From Megaustenia siamemsis (lineage: Eukaryota > Mollusca > Gastropoda > Stylommatophora > Ariophantidae): a DNA stretch of 64,000 bases. A program made the position numbers and the translations under genes. The notes under the pieces were generated by a model. The model saw only the letters and a program-made list of their open reading frames with translations, made no database searches and was not told the origin of the DNA. Location of the stretch: positions 11,171,387 to 11,235,386 of the forward strand of contig JAVIAB010000047.1 of assembly GCA_032433765.1 (NCBI GenBank). The letters run 5' to 3'. Below are positions 43,505 to 53,925 of the stretch, in pieces; within the stretch, counting starts at the first letter, position 1, and each line of letters begins with the position of its first letter.

Positions 43505-43710
43505 GAAAGTGAAAGCAGTCAGCAACTCATAGAAGAATGTTTGCATCAGGGATCAATGAAACTAGAACTGACCAAGACACTCTCTACCTACCCATGATGG
43601 GTCTGGACAAATATACTAAATGTCTGTTCAAGCGAGTAGGGATTGAAAAAAAAAGCCAACCCGGTACTCGAAAAGGTAATGCTAAGTCAGATGTGTTGGG
43701 TCAAAAGATA
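43505..43710 (+). mobile_element. Dispersed repeat, family F
   Basis: 'agtcagcaactcatagaaga', 'caagcgagtagggattgaaa' and 'agtcagatgtgttgggtcaa' match the copies at 6085 and 11095. Confidence 0.62.
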
Positions 43711-43974
43711 TAGATATCACAGCTCTGATGTATCTCACAAAATACAATGCACACCCACTAGACATCCATCTAAGGACAGGTGATGAAGTTCAGTGGTTTA
43801 CAGGCAAATGTAGCAGCAGAAGAAAAGCTGCAGACCACATGATCAGAAGAAAATAGCAGAAGTGAGTGGCCACAAATGTTTAGATAAAAATTGGTTAGGA
43901 AATCCTAGAGCACCCCGGAAGATTCTTAGGACAAAAAAGCTAAAGAAGAAAGCAAGGGTTTAGTTTAGTGGACA

Positions 43975-44095
43975 GATTATTCTTCTTGCACACTGAACAA
44001 CAAGTCCATAAGTGCTCAGACCACCTCCTCAGCTGATCTTGCAGTATTAAATTACTGAGAAATACAAATCCTGCCCTGATCCTGCTGTAGCTCTT
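43975..44095 (+). mobile_element. Family E dispersed repeat, short copy
   Basis: 'cataagtgctcagaccacct' and 'cctcagctgatcttgcagta' match family E. The rest is diverged. Confidence 0.45.
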
Positions 44096-44099
44096 TTGA

Positions 44100-44640
44100 A
44101 TAGACAACATGAGAAGCATGGGTAATGATCTGGAAGAAATGGGATGGAAAGACAAATAACACAAATTATTTAGACACCTGGAAGACAAATAGTTGTGGAA
44201 TAGAAAGAAAGATCAACACAATGAGGAATAATCATAATGATGATTTATTATTTTTTAAGATAATCTTTTATTTACTCATTTATTTCATAAATGAAGTTGC
44301 CAATAATAAAGGATTAAATGAGATCTTGTCTGAGAATAGGCAATAATGAAGATGAATTTATTATCATCATTTAGAATATAAAAACCCTGTGTGACTACCA
44401 GGGCCCCCATGGTGATGGGAGAAGAGAATGGAGCCACTGTTACCTGGCATGTATGTCATAAGAAGCAACTAAGGTGGTTTGGAATCATTGCCTGTGCAGT
44501 CTAGTAATATGTGCATGGAGCAACCTTGTCAATGGAATTTAACCGATGCAATTTGGGAATTGCTGTGACACGTGGTGCTGTGGATATGGGGAATGCCTGA
44601 CTGCAATGAAACTGGTTCCATGGATAGAATAGAGTAGATG
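44100..44640. other. Intron 5 sequence, mostly unassigned
   Basis: 44395-44480 ('accagggcccccatggtgat', 'gtcataagaagcaactaagg') looks like the inverse of a motif at 50560-50650, probably a shared unclassified repeat. The remainder shows nothing. Confidence 0.35.
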
Positions 44641-44692
44641 ATTAAAAATTCATATTTAACAAAAAACATGAATAATAAAAATGAATACAAAC

Positions 44693-45166
44693 CAGGGCAA
44701 TAACGTCCAAAATAAACTCCACCAGTTCACAAAGGTCGGATATAGAAACAGCATCCATCTGAGGTGCAACCTTTGAACCTTCACGTTCACGTGACCGCTG
44801 CTCACAAGCTGACTTGAACATACGAGCTATAAAATCCCAGATGAAGTATGGCTCAAATGAACCAAATAGCAGATTGGCAGTTTTATGTGTCTCCACTGGA
44901 AGACTGCTTTCAGGAGCTACGACTCCGCTGCCTTTACTGGCATCACTCTGAGCATACTGGATACCCTCAATCCTCAATCGTCGGAACACAGACAGCAATA
45001 CGTTCTCTATAATGACAGGCCCAATCTCTGGTTTGTCCAGGAGACTGATCAGAATTCGGAATGGCTTCAACACTGATGGGAGATTGTCTGCAACTGAATG
45101 GCTGAATGCATCTTCTTCCATAAGTTTCGCTTTTAGGGCAGCAACAAGCAGGTCCTTGGAGTGAGT
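44693..45166 (-). CDS. DOP1: DOP1 exon 5
   Basis: Residues 332-489, 474 nt, phase 0 at both ends. The acceptor 'tttgcacag' precedes ACTCACTCC. The exon encodes 'THSKDLLVAALKAKL', 'LKPFRILISLLDKPEIGPVI', 'KTANLLFGSFEPYFIWDFIA' and 'LCELVEFILDVIAL', one of the best conserved blocks of the DOP1 N-terminal domain. The donor is CCCTG|gtttgt. Confidence 0.95.
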
Positions 45167-45184
45167 CTGTGCAAAGGCATATCA

Positions 45185-45275
45185 ATAGGTCATTAGTGCC
45201 TAACCTATTTATGTCATTAATGTCTAGCCTGTATATTTCATTAATTTCTAGCCTTTATAGGTCATTAATTGAATT
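45185..45275. repeat. Short tandem repeat, ~30-bp unit, 3 copies
   Basis: 'aggtcattagtgcctaacct', then 'gtcattaatgtctagcctgt', then 'tcattaatttctagccttta'. It lies within 20 bases of the exon 5 acceptor, in intron 4. Confidence 0.75.
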
Positions 45276-46145
45276 CAAGACTAATATAAAGATAAAGAGA
45301 AATTGCCATGCAAATTTGAACGACATTTTGGTGCAATAGGCCTTCAGCAGGAACAAACAAACAACACACCCACAAATATGTAAGTAAATAAAATTAATCC
45401 TACATAGCTAACTAATAAAGAAGCATCCAAAACAAAATACCTGTATGAGAAACAAAATAAAAATGACTTCCCTGTATTGTGACCAGAGGGAAAAAGAACG
45501 CGCAGTGCGGGATACACGGTTTGGCAGCCGATGGTCAGGTCACAAACAGGTTAGAGAGTTTTTTAATTATGTGGGGGGACATGTAGGTTACCTTGACTAC
45601 CACGACACCGGCAATGTCTATACGTAACAATACACCTACACACATATATACATACACACATACATATATTATATATACAGCTACACCCATACATGTTCAT
45701 ACGCACACATGAAAATGTGCGCATACATACCCAGAAGTGTTCAATTTGTGTACGTATACAAAGGAGAGAGAATAGACCTGAAGAATAATGGGTGCGCGAA
45801 AGGAGGAAAGAGTGAGAAGTCTCAGAGTGGGGTACACTATGATCATATAAAAGGTAAGGTACTGTGTAGTGCTGGTGGAAAGGGTAATGCCTTGCACAAA
45901 AGTAAGCAGCCCAGACAAAAGAGATATAGGAGACCACCGAAGTATCGCAGTGGCATCTAGTGGAGGAAAGCTAAGAATAACATAGCACGTGCATGTACTA
46001 ATGTGCTCATACATGGGTAGAAGAATAGAATATGCAAAAGGGAAGGAGCACCCACAGGGAAACTATGCATACAAGTGTGATACATTCATGCCTCGTGGGG
46101 TGAGCGAACCTAGTTGGACTATAAGGTGATTCTCCAAGGCAAAAT
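45276..46145. other. Intron 4 sequence, unassigned
   Basis: Contains (CA/TA)-rich simple sequence at 45620-45720. Neighbouring open frames have no recognisable motif. Confidence 0.4.
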
Positions 46146-46149
46146 TAAG

Positions 46150-46505
46150 TGTAAATGTTGTATGAAAATATGCAATAATAAAGGAGTAAATTAAATCTTG
46201 TCTGAAAGTAGGCAACATTAAAGGAGTAAATTAAATCTTGTCTGAAAGATGGCAACATTAAATGAGTAAATGAAATTTTGTCTGAAAGCAGTCAACATTA
46301 ATGAAGTAAATTAAATCTTGTCTGAAAGTAGGCAACATTAAATGAGTAAATGAAATTTTATCTGAAAGTAGTCAACATTTATGAAGTAAATGAAATCTTG
46401 TCTGAAAGTAGGCAACATTAAAGGAGTAAATGAAATCCTGTCTGAAAGTAGTCAATAATAAAGGAGTAAATGTAATCTTGTCTGAAAGAAGGCAATATTA
46501 ATTTA
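46150..46505. repeat. Tandem repeat, 40-bp unit, about 9 copies, next to the exon 4 donor
   Basis: The unit 'tctgaaagtaggcaacatta' plus 'aaggagtaaatgaaatcttg' recurs every 40 bp. On the sense (minus) strand each unit contains 'ttgcctactttcag', a pyrimidine-rich run ending in AG that looks like a 3' splice site. It starts within about 20 bases of the exon 4 donor. Confidence 0.93.
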
Positions 46506-46519
46506 AAAAATAATCAAAC

Positions 46520-46822
46520 CTGGAAGTAGCCAAGATCCATCTCACTGGTTGTAGATGCACTATCTGTTCTCTGGCGGCCAAAGTGAGAATCTGTCGTGGC
46601 TGTAGTTGTTGTTGTGGTCGTTCCAAGAAGCCACGCATACAAACGTCGATTGAGAGACATGTCACGACGAAGAACTACGTTGACACCAGCTTCCACAATT
46701 TTGGCCATGTCTGCTCTAGTTAGCTGACCATTGTGCATGGGAAATGCCAGGAGGAGAAAGTCCAGCATGCTCCGCTGTACCAGTACACTGGAGTCTTGCA
46801 GACATGCACAGATACTGTTAAC
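46520..46822 (-). CDS. DOP1: DOP1 exon 4
   Basis: Residues 231-331, 303 nt, phase 0 at both ends. The acceptor 'ccttctcatccag' precedes GTTAAC. The exon encodes 'VNSICACLQDSSVLVQRSML', 'RADMAKIVEAGVNVVLRRDM' and 'SLNRRLYAWLLG'. A Thr-rich run of about 11 residues, coded by slippage-prone ACA/ACC repeats, follows, then 'DSASTTSEMDLGYFQ'. The donor is CAG|gtttga. The acceptor is the first unit of a 46-bp array. Confidence 0.94.
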
Positions 46823-47345
46823 CTGGATGAGAAGGCAATAATTAGTGACATTTAAATCTTACATACACCTGGATGAGAAGGCAATAATTAGTGACATTTA
46901 AATCTTACATACACCTGGATGAGAAGGCAATAATTAGTGACATTTAAATCTTACATACACCTGGATGAGAAGGCAATAATTAGTGACATTAAATCTTACA
47001 TACACCTGGATGAGAAGGCAAAAATTAGTGACATTTAAATCTTACATACACCTGGATGAGAAGGCAATAATTAGTGACATTTAAATCTTACATACACCTG
47101 GATGAGAAGGCAATAATTAGTGACATTTAAATCTTACATACACCTGGATGAGAAGGCAATAATTAATGACATTTAAATCTTACATACACCTGGATGAGAA
47201 GGCAATAATTAGTGACATTAAATCTTACATACACCTGGATGAGAAGGCAAAAATTAGTGACATTTAAATCTTACATACACCTGGATAAGAAGGCAATAAT
47301 TAGTGACATTTAAATCTTATATACACCTGGATGAGAAGGCTTAAG
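46821..47345. repeat. Minisatellite copying the exon 4 splice acceptor, 46-bp unit, about 11 copies
   Basis: 'acctggatgagaaggcaata' recurs at 46-bp steps from 46821. On the sense strand each unit ends 'attgccttctcatccag', the same sequence as the real acceptor, followed by 'gtgtatgtaag' instead of coding sequence. 'ccag|gtgtatg' can also act as a donor, so each unit could be an acceptor, a donor or both. Confidence 0.95.
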
Positions 47346-47439
47346 TCATAAAGACAATCTAGACAATACACAGAACATTTAACTCAAGTAGGAAATGGTA
47401 GGAAATTTGTGGTCTGAGCCCAAGGTGACCAATAACATC

Positions 47440-47545
47440 TGAGCTGAAAGTGGTCAGTCACTGACAGCCAACTGCTTGCATCAGGATCAATAAATCAGAA
47501 CTGATGAAGACCTTTCAGTGTTTGGCCTGGAAATAAACTAATCTA
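47440..47545 (+). mobile_element. Dispersed repeat, family F, partial
   Basis: 'tgacagccaactgcttgcat' and 'caggatcaataaatcagaac' match the first half of the family F copies. Confidence 0.5.
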
Positions 47546-47574
47546 TCTTTACATGCTGGTGAGTCTCATCATGG

Positions 47575-48450
47575 ATATAAAACTATGCTGTGATGAAGTC
47601 AGATGTTGCAAGTTAGATATAGAGCTATGCTGTGATGAAGTCAGATGTTGCAAGTCAGATATAAAGCTATGCTGTGATGAAGTCAGATGTTGCAAGTCAG
47701 ATATAAAGCTATGCTGTGATGAAGTCAGATGTTGCAAGTCAGATATAAAACTATGCTGTGATGAAGTCAGATGTTGCAAGTCAGATATAAAGCTATGCTG
47801 TGATGAAGTCAGATGTTGCAAGTCAGATATAAAGCTATGCTGTGATGAAGTCAGATGTTGCAAGTTAGATATAAAACTATGCTGTGATGAAGTCAGATGT
47901 TGCAAGTCAGATATAAAACTATGCTGTGAAGTCAGATGTTGCAAGTCAGATATAAAGCTATGATGTGATGAAATCAGATGTTGCAAGTCAGATATAAAAC
48001 TATGCTGTGATCAAGTCAGATGTTGCAAGTCAGATATAAAACTATGCTGTAATGAAGTCAGATGTTGCAAGTCAGATATAAAGCTATGCTGTAATGAAGT
48101 CAGATGTTGCAAGTTAGATATAAAACTATGCTGTGATGAAGTCAGATGTTGCAAGTCAGATATAAAATTATGCTGTGATGAAGTCAGATGTTGCAAGTCA
48201 GATATAAAATTATGCTGTGATGAAGTCAGATGTTGCAAGTCAGATATAAAACTATGCTGTGATGAAGTCATATGTATAAATTTAAAAATAAAACTATGCT
48301 GTTATGAAGCAAAATGTATAAATTTAAATATAAAACTATGCTGTTATGAAGCAAAGTGTATACATTTAAATATAAATCTATGCTGTGATGAAGTTATATG
48401 TATAAATTTAAATATAAAACTGTGCTGTGATGAAGTCATATGTATAAAGC
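47575..48450. repeat. Tandem repeat, 42-bp unit, about 16 good plus several degenerate copies
   Basis: The unit is 'ctatgctgtgatgaagtcag' plus 'atgttgcaagtcagatataa' plus 'ag'. Copies after 48270 replace the middle with 'tatgtataaatttaaatat'. The unit is 14 codons and open on both strands, which explains the long frames on both strands. Intron 3. Confidence 0.95.
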
Positions 48451-48489
48451 CAAATAATGTAAATTATAAGTGTTGAAATTGGCTGTAAA

Positions 48490-48715
48490 CATTACCATCA
48501 AGTACCATGTCTGCTGGCATAGGTGATCATGTCTTTCTACAATTTTCGATCTCGACAGTTGTTTATCATTTCTGTTGTTGACCTTCTGCCAAAACATTCT
48601 CTTAAGCTGTCTGGTATCTTTTTTGCTTCCCTCTATCTCTTCATCCCTCAATTTTCCCCAGTTGTCACAATATATTCCAGCTGTTCCCTTCCCATTGCAT
48701 GGTCAATCATGACTT
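48490..48715 (-). pseudogene. LINE 3' fragment, family B
   Basis: Begins 'aagtaccatgtctgctggca' and contains 'ttctgttgttgaccttctgc', as in the other B copies. The (CAT)n tail is missing. Confidence 0.72.
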
Positions 48716-48777
48716 CTCATGACTAAACGATTTAAAAAACATAAAATAAAAAATGTCCATTCTGCCGGGACACTCAC

Positions 48778-48967
48778 CATCAAGTCAATGTCAAGGCCAA
48801 TCATGTGAAGCTGATCCTCCATACTCTGCCGCTTGTTGAGGTGGTTTAGCAGGAAGGTCGCCCCACACAACCGAACACTTGGACATGATAGCATGCACTC
48901 CCAGATACCCGTATAGAAGAATGGAGGCCCGACTGCATTGCAGAAGTCCATCATAAGCATATTGGTT
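48778..48967 (-). CDS. DOP1: DOP1 exon 3
   Basis: Residues 167-230, 190 nt (1 nt plus 63 codons). The acceptor 'actcttgtcag' precedes AACCAAT, completing the split Arg codon. The exon encodes 'RTNMLMMDFCNAVG', 'FFYTGIWECMLSCPSVRLCG' and 'HLNKRQSMEDQLHMIG', ending 'LDIDLM'. The donor is ATG|gtgagt. Confidence 0.94.
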
Positions 48968-49099
48968 CTGACAAGAGTGTATTGAGAGTCAAGTTAAAAA
49001 CATTACAAGTACCACAATGCTGCCTAGTTGATGGGAATTGGTACAGAGTTATGTTCGGCTACAGGTAATATAAATGGGGTTAGAGTGGCGATTAAAGGA

Positions 49100-50264
49100 A
49101 AGCATCTAGATGATAGTGTTTTTTAAAAAAAAGGCATGATGATAAAAGATGTTTAAAGAAAGGCATTTAGAAGATGGTAGTTAAAGGAAAGCATATAGAA
49201 GATTGTGTCTAAAGAAAGGTATATAGAAGATGGTATTTATAAGAAGGTATATAAAAGATGGTGTTTATATATTGTATCGGACCATATATTGTTCTTCGTT
49301 TTTTTTCTATTGTTGTTTGTCTGTCAATTTTTCCGAGTGCTAACACATACTTCTTTGTTCTATTATTCCCTATTATCGCCTCGGAAGTTCCCCATATAAT
49401 AATATTTATGTATTATTATTTGTACCCAGTATATAACCACTGGGAACTACTATTCGTGCTGTTTCGTCCAATAAATGTTTGTCTACAACACAAGAATTCA
49501 GCCCTACTGGGAGATACTTGCATTATTAGGAAAGTACAAATATACAATTTATTTCCGGTCTGTGATCGTTACCCTATGCTATAGTCATTGAGTATGCCTT
49601 CGTGTAAGACACTGCTACAATAGCCAATTTTTTAGTTAGCTGCGTGGCAGTGTGCCAAGCATTTGGCTTCTCGTGGCAAGGCGCGGTGCCACTGAGTACG
49701 GGTTCGATCCCACTTCGGACCATATATTGTTCTTCGTTTTTTTCTATTGTTGTTTGTCTGTCAATTTTTCCGAGTGCTAACACATACTTCTTTGTTTTAT
49801 TATTCCCTGTTTATATCAAGGCATGGTGTTTATATGAAGGCATATAGAAGATGGTGTTTATAAGAAGGTATATAGAAGATGGTGTTTATAAGAAGGTATA
49901 TAGAAGATGGTGTTTATATGAAGGTATATAGAAGATGGTGTTTATAAGAAGGTATATAGAAGATGGTGTTTATATGAAGGCATATAGAAGATGGTGTTTA
50001 TATGAAGGCATATAGAAGATGGTGTTTATATGAAGGCATATAGAAGATAGTGTTTATATGAAGGCATATAGAAGATGGTGTTTATATGAAGGCATATAGA
50101 AGATGGTGTTTATAGGAAGGCATATAGAAGATGGTGTTTATAGGAAGGCATATAGAAGATGGTGTTTATATGAAGGCATATAGAAGATGGTGTTTATAGG
50201 AAGGCATATAGAAGATGGTGTTTATAGGAAGGCATATATAAAAGATGGTGTTTGAAGGGAAGCA
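49100..50264. repeat. Tandem repeat, 28-bp unit, split by repeat S5
   Basis: The unit is 'ggcatatagaagatggtgtt' plus 'tatatgaa'. Degenerate units lie at 49100-49265 and good ones at 49815-50264. The array continues at 51976-52105 beyond the mariner element, so it was one array before two insertions. Confidence 0.93.
49275..49810 (+). mobile_element. Repeat S5 with a tRNA-like segment and ~95-bp direct repeats
   Basis: 'cggaccatatattgttcttc' starts at 49277 and again at about 49717, each followed by 'tctgtcaatttttccgagtg'. Between them, 49620-49720 has a box-B-like 'cgggttcgatccca'. It could be two overlapping SINE copies or one composite. Confidence 0.55.
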
Positions 50265-50489
50265 TATTCAGGGTGATTATAAAGTCGCTATGCCATGACA
50301 AATATTTTTGAAATTACGTCGCTAATTGATGAAATTTACATCATTATTCTGTGTCCACAATCCCATCTGCAGCATAACACAACAAGCAGTTTTTATATTC
50401 ACAGTTTCATTGTTGAAAGGAAATGGTGTTATACATTAAAAACAGGATATTTTTGGTTAAACATGTCTTCCCTGATGGCGGATTTACTT

Positions 50490-50649
50490 TTTTTCTTTTC
50501 TTAGACTTGTCCGTGTTTGTGAAGTTTTTTTGGCTTATTTTTTTAACAGTACAGAATAGTCAGTCCCATACCCAACCCTCCTTAGTCACCTCTTACGAAC
50601 ATGCCTGGTAGGGAACGGCACCACAATATTTATTCCCATTTTGGGCCCC
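50490..50649. other. Unclassified repeat piece within the mariner element
   Basis: Contains 'cttacgaacatgcctggtag' and 'ccattttgggccccggc'. 44395-44480 has inverse relatives. Its boundary with the family C piece is unclear. Confidence 0.35.
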
Positions 50650-50998
50650 GGCAAAGCACAGGTGAATAAAAGGATGGAAATGGCAGGACAAAATCATTAA
50701 CATAGAATTATGGAAATGTACCAGTGGATAAAGAGATACACCAAAGACGATGGCGCTGGATAAGACACACACTGCAGAAGCCAACTGAGAGTATTACACA
50801 ACAGGCCCTTTTTTGAAACCCCCAAGGAAAAAGACAAATAGGAAGACCAAGATATTTGTGGAGAAGACTGATGGAAGCAGAGATGAAGATGATGGGGAAG
50901 ACATGGAATGATCTAAAAAGAATGGCAAGAAACAGAACGGCTTGGAAATTGTTTGTTGAAGACCTATGCTTCACAGGGAGCTGAAATGTAGAAGAGGT
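50650..50998 (+). pseudogene. LINE 3' coding fragment, family C, inside the mariner element
   Basis: 'aaaggatggaaatggcagga', 'aagacgatggcgctggataa' and the end 'gggagctgaaatgtagaaga' match the intact copy at 61347-61765. Frame-broken. Confidence 0.78.
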
Positions 50999-51183
50999 CT
51001 TTCCTAATGGTGGAAAATATACAGAAAAAGTAATTCAACAATTTGTGCTGAAATTTTCAGACTCACAAGTGCCATGAGTACCAGCCAAAGGTTCTGCGGA
51101 GTACACTTTACTGTTGTCCTTGCAGATTAACTAAATCATCTTAACTCCATGAAAAAGATTGCCAATCTCGACTGAACTACAGC

Positions 51184-51837
51184 GTGTGGATTCAGAACCT
51201 TATTTCTGAACAAGTTGATGAAGTCCTTGACGTGACTTTCTTCACAGATGAGGCATGGTTTAATCTCTCCGGTTACGTCAACAGTCAGAACAATCGTGTG
51301 TGGAGCAGTGAAACCCCCTATGAATTACATCTAATGCCACTCCATAATCAGAAAGTTGGAGTGTGATGCACCATAAGACTTATGTGGATAACTGGGCCGA
51401 TATTTTTCAATGCAGCAATCAACGCAGAACGTTACCGTACTTTAATCCTGGAACTATTCATAGCCCACCTTACAGAGTGGGAAATTAAAGAAGCCTGGTT
51501 TCAGCAGGATGGGACAACAGCACATACACCCGCAACAACAGCAGCAACATCACTTACTTATTTAGAAAGCATAATTGCAAATCACATTATTTCACGTGGA
51601 ATCTGGTCTGCTCGTTCACCAGACCTAACTCTGCCCGACTATTATCTGTGGGGTGGGCTGAAAGGAAAAGCTTATCTAAATAATCTACAAACAGTTAATG
51701 ACCTGAAGGCAGAAATCATCACCCAGATCCAACAAATATCACCAGTCATTATCCAGAAGGTTTTCAAAAATATGAAGAGGGGGGACGGCAAATGTCATGA
51801 GGCCCGTGGTGGATATTTTGAACACCTGCTGTAGACA
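51184..51837 (+). pseudogene. Mariner-type transposase, DDE domain, one in-frame TGA
   Basis: First catalytic Asp in 'FFTDEAWFNLSGYVNSQNNR', second in 'AWFQQDGTTAHT', third in 'WSARSPDLTLPDYYLWG'. The second and third are 37 residues apart, counting to the SPD Asp, so the class is DD37D-like. After 'NQKVGV' a TGA stands where a Trp codon (TGG) is expected. The same frame then continues unbroken to 'GGYFEHLL' and stop. The N-terminal helix-turn-helix half is disrupted by the insertion upstream ('FIVERKWCYT' survives at about 50406). The element is dead but recent. Confidence 0.85.
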
Positions 51838-51975
51838 CAACTTTATCGTGTGAACAGTTACTTTACCCAATACAGGCCAGCCAAGAGCTGTAGTATCTGT
51901 GTGAATAATACAAATTGACATTACAATTTCCCGTAATTTCACAAATATTTTCAGCGACTTTATAAACACCTCATA

Positions 51976-52105
51976 GAAGATGGTGTTTATAGGAAGGCAT
52001 ATAGAAGGTGTTTAAAGGAAGGCATATAGGTGTTTAAGGGAAGGCATATAGAAGGTGTTTAAAGGAATGCATATCGAGGGTGTTTCAGAAATGCATACAG
52101 AAGGT
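51976..52105. repeat. 28-bp tandem repeat, distal part
   Basis: Continuation of the 49815-50264 array after the mariner element, decaying toward exon 2. It ends about 55 bases from the exon 2 donor. Confidence 0.85.
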
Positions 52106-52157
52106 ACTTAAATGTATAAATGACAAATCATGATAATGTTGTGTTGTGACAACTAAC

Positions 52158-52510
52158 CTGTCAAAGTATTCAGCCCCTTCTTCCAGCCCAGGCAACAAGC
52201 CCAGTAGCAGCCCATTCATTCCGGGCTTGATGTGACGACCAAGAGCAACAAAATGTTTCTCATACACGGTCAGTAAAACTGGTTTAACACTCATTGCTGC
52301 ATGGCCAAGTAGCGGGAAAAGACCGGCACTATAAATAAACAAATCATGTGCTAACCGCTGGGTCCCAATACATTTGAATATGATGTCATATGTTTCAAGT
52401 GCCTTCAGATGCACACCACTTGGGAGGGCTGGGTGCAAACATTGGGCCAAACGTTTGCCTATTGTTACTTTCTTTGGAATCACTGGAAACTTCAGATGTG
52501 ACAGCAATAC
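52158..52510 (-). CDS. DOP1: DOP1 exon 2
   Basis: Residues 50-167, 353 nt, phase 0 to 2. The acceptor 'cctttcacaaag' precedes GTATTG. The exon encodes '[20 protein letters not shown]', '[20 protein letters not shown]', '[20 protein letters not shown]' and '[18 protein letters not shown]', the hallmark of the DOP1 N-terminal domain. The donor is ACAG|gttagt. Confidence 0.95.
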
Positions 52511-53525
52511 CTTTGTGAAAGGAGACAGAAAAGTTTGAAAAAGATACAGTGATTACGTGTTTCTATTTCAGCAGTGATCAATGTAATTTTTACATGTCAA
52601 AACAAAGGGCATTAAAACCGGTCTCAACCATGTTTTTGACAAAGTGGTTAGTATAATCGGATGTTAATATGATGCTTCAAGTTCTTCTTCTTCAGTGTTT
52701 AAGTCTTGTGATCACGTGAACTTGACTCTTTATCCTGTTTCATGATGGAGGAGTAAGAACAACATCATCTTCTTCTTCTTTCCTTCCTCATTTGCCTTTC
52801 AGCGTCGAGGGAAGATATAATTTGCGGTCTTCTGCTCTTCAGTTCGCCTCTGCTGCTGTTATGTTTCCTAGTGCTTCTAATATTCCATCGACCCATACTT
52901 CCTAGGTATTTGAATTCCTCTACTTGTTTTAGTTGTCTGCCTTCTATAGTTATATACAACATCATGATACACGATAATCTTGTCACAGGGTTGGTACTCG
53001 CAAATGTACCCTATGCCTATGTTTTGGCTGACAAATTCATTCATTAGTAGGCTGGAATATGTTTCTATTTAACAGTGATCAATATTATAATTTTTTACGA
53101 ACTTTTTTATGCTAAACTCAATTCAATTTTAACCAGTCCCAACCATGCCATCAGCAAAGTGTTTAGTGCACTAATATGCTAATATAATGATTCCTCGTAT
53201 TCATTAACTTTACCTTTTTGATGATTCCAATTAAATTTCCAATGAAAGTAAATTTTTTTTCAAACAAAACAGCTTCTGAGATCACCCAGTCTGTAAAAAT
53301 AGGTACAAGAGATTTTCCCTGGCGGAAAGAATATGAAAGTGGCACGATATCGGCCACATCACATATAAATCTGCAGACAGATCTTTAAAAAGGTCTGACA
53401 CTAGAACTAAATTCTTCATATACCACAATTTCTGATAGGTACCTTTACTTTTTATTTCTTTATAAACAGGGAAACAGAGTGAATACCCATATTACCGTAG
53501 AATCAGAAAACAAACAACTAAACAA
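52511..53525. other. Intron 1, mostly unassigned
   Basis: Apart from a LINE scrap (52765-52985) and the array at its exon 1 end, I see only AT-rich sequence. 53260-53420 vaguely resembles a diverged S1 body in inverse orientation. Confidence 0.35.
52765..52985 (-). pseudogene. LINE thumb-region scrap
   Basis: The minus strand reads 'TIEGRQLKQVEEFKYLGSMG', the 'KQV.EFKYLGS' signature following the RT palm. Other family features are lost. Confidence 0.55.
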
Positions 53526-53529
53526 ACAT

Positions 53530-53925
53530 TCCTGAACCCCTTGGTACAATAACAAGCAATAATACCTTATTCAGCTTTGAACCCCTTGGTACAATAACAA
53601 GCAACAATACCTTATTCAGCTTTGAACCCCTTGGTACAATAACGAGCAATAATACCTTATTCAGCTTTGAACCCCTTGGTACAATAACAAGCAATAATAC
53701 CTTATTCAGCTTTGAACCCCTTGGTACAATAACAAGCAAGAATACCTTATTCAGCTTTGAACCCCTTGGTACAATAACAAGCAACAATACCTTATTCAGC
53801 TTTGAACCCCTTGGTACAATAACAAGCAAAAATACCTTATTCAGCTTTGAACCCCTTGGTACAATAACAAGCAACAATACCTTATTCAGCTTTGAACCCC
53901 TTGGTACAATAACAAGCAAAAATAC
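53530..53925. repeat. Minisatellite copying the exon 1 splice donor, 45-bp unit, about 9 copies
   Basis: On the sense (minus) strand each unit ends 'aagctgaataag|gtatt', exactly the exon 1 end and donor, and the rest reads 'ttgttattgtaccaaggggt'. Nine donors are countable. They differ mainly at position +6 (T, G, T, G, C, A, A, G, A from the exon outward). The unit is 15 codons with no stop ('[15 protein letters not shown]'). Confidence 0.97.

Larger units (their letters stand above)
50267..51973 (+). mobile_element. Tc1/mariner element with TIRs and TA target duplication
   Basis: The left TIR 'gggtgattataaagtcgct' pairs with the right end, whose reverse complement is 'gaggtgtttataaagtcgct'. 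The match extends through 'aaatatttttgaaattacg' versus 'aaatatttgtgaaattacg'. TA flanks both sides (50265-50266 and 51974-51975). Removing the element rejoins a 28-bp repeat unit ('gcata' plus 'tagaagatgg'). A family C LINE piece and unclassified sequence (about 50490-51000) are inserted in its N-terminal coding part. Confidence 0.88.

Noticed and set aside
47549..48271. Overlapping repeat frames on both strands ('SSQHSFISDLQHLT' and 'CCDEVRCCKSDIKL')
   Set aside because: The unit is 42 bp and happens to be open on both strands. It lies in intron 3.
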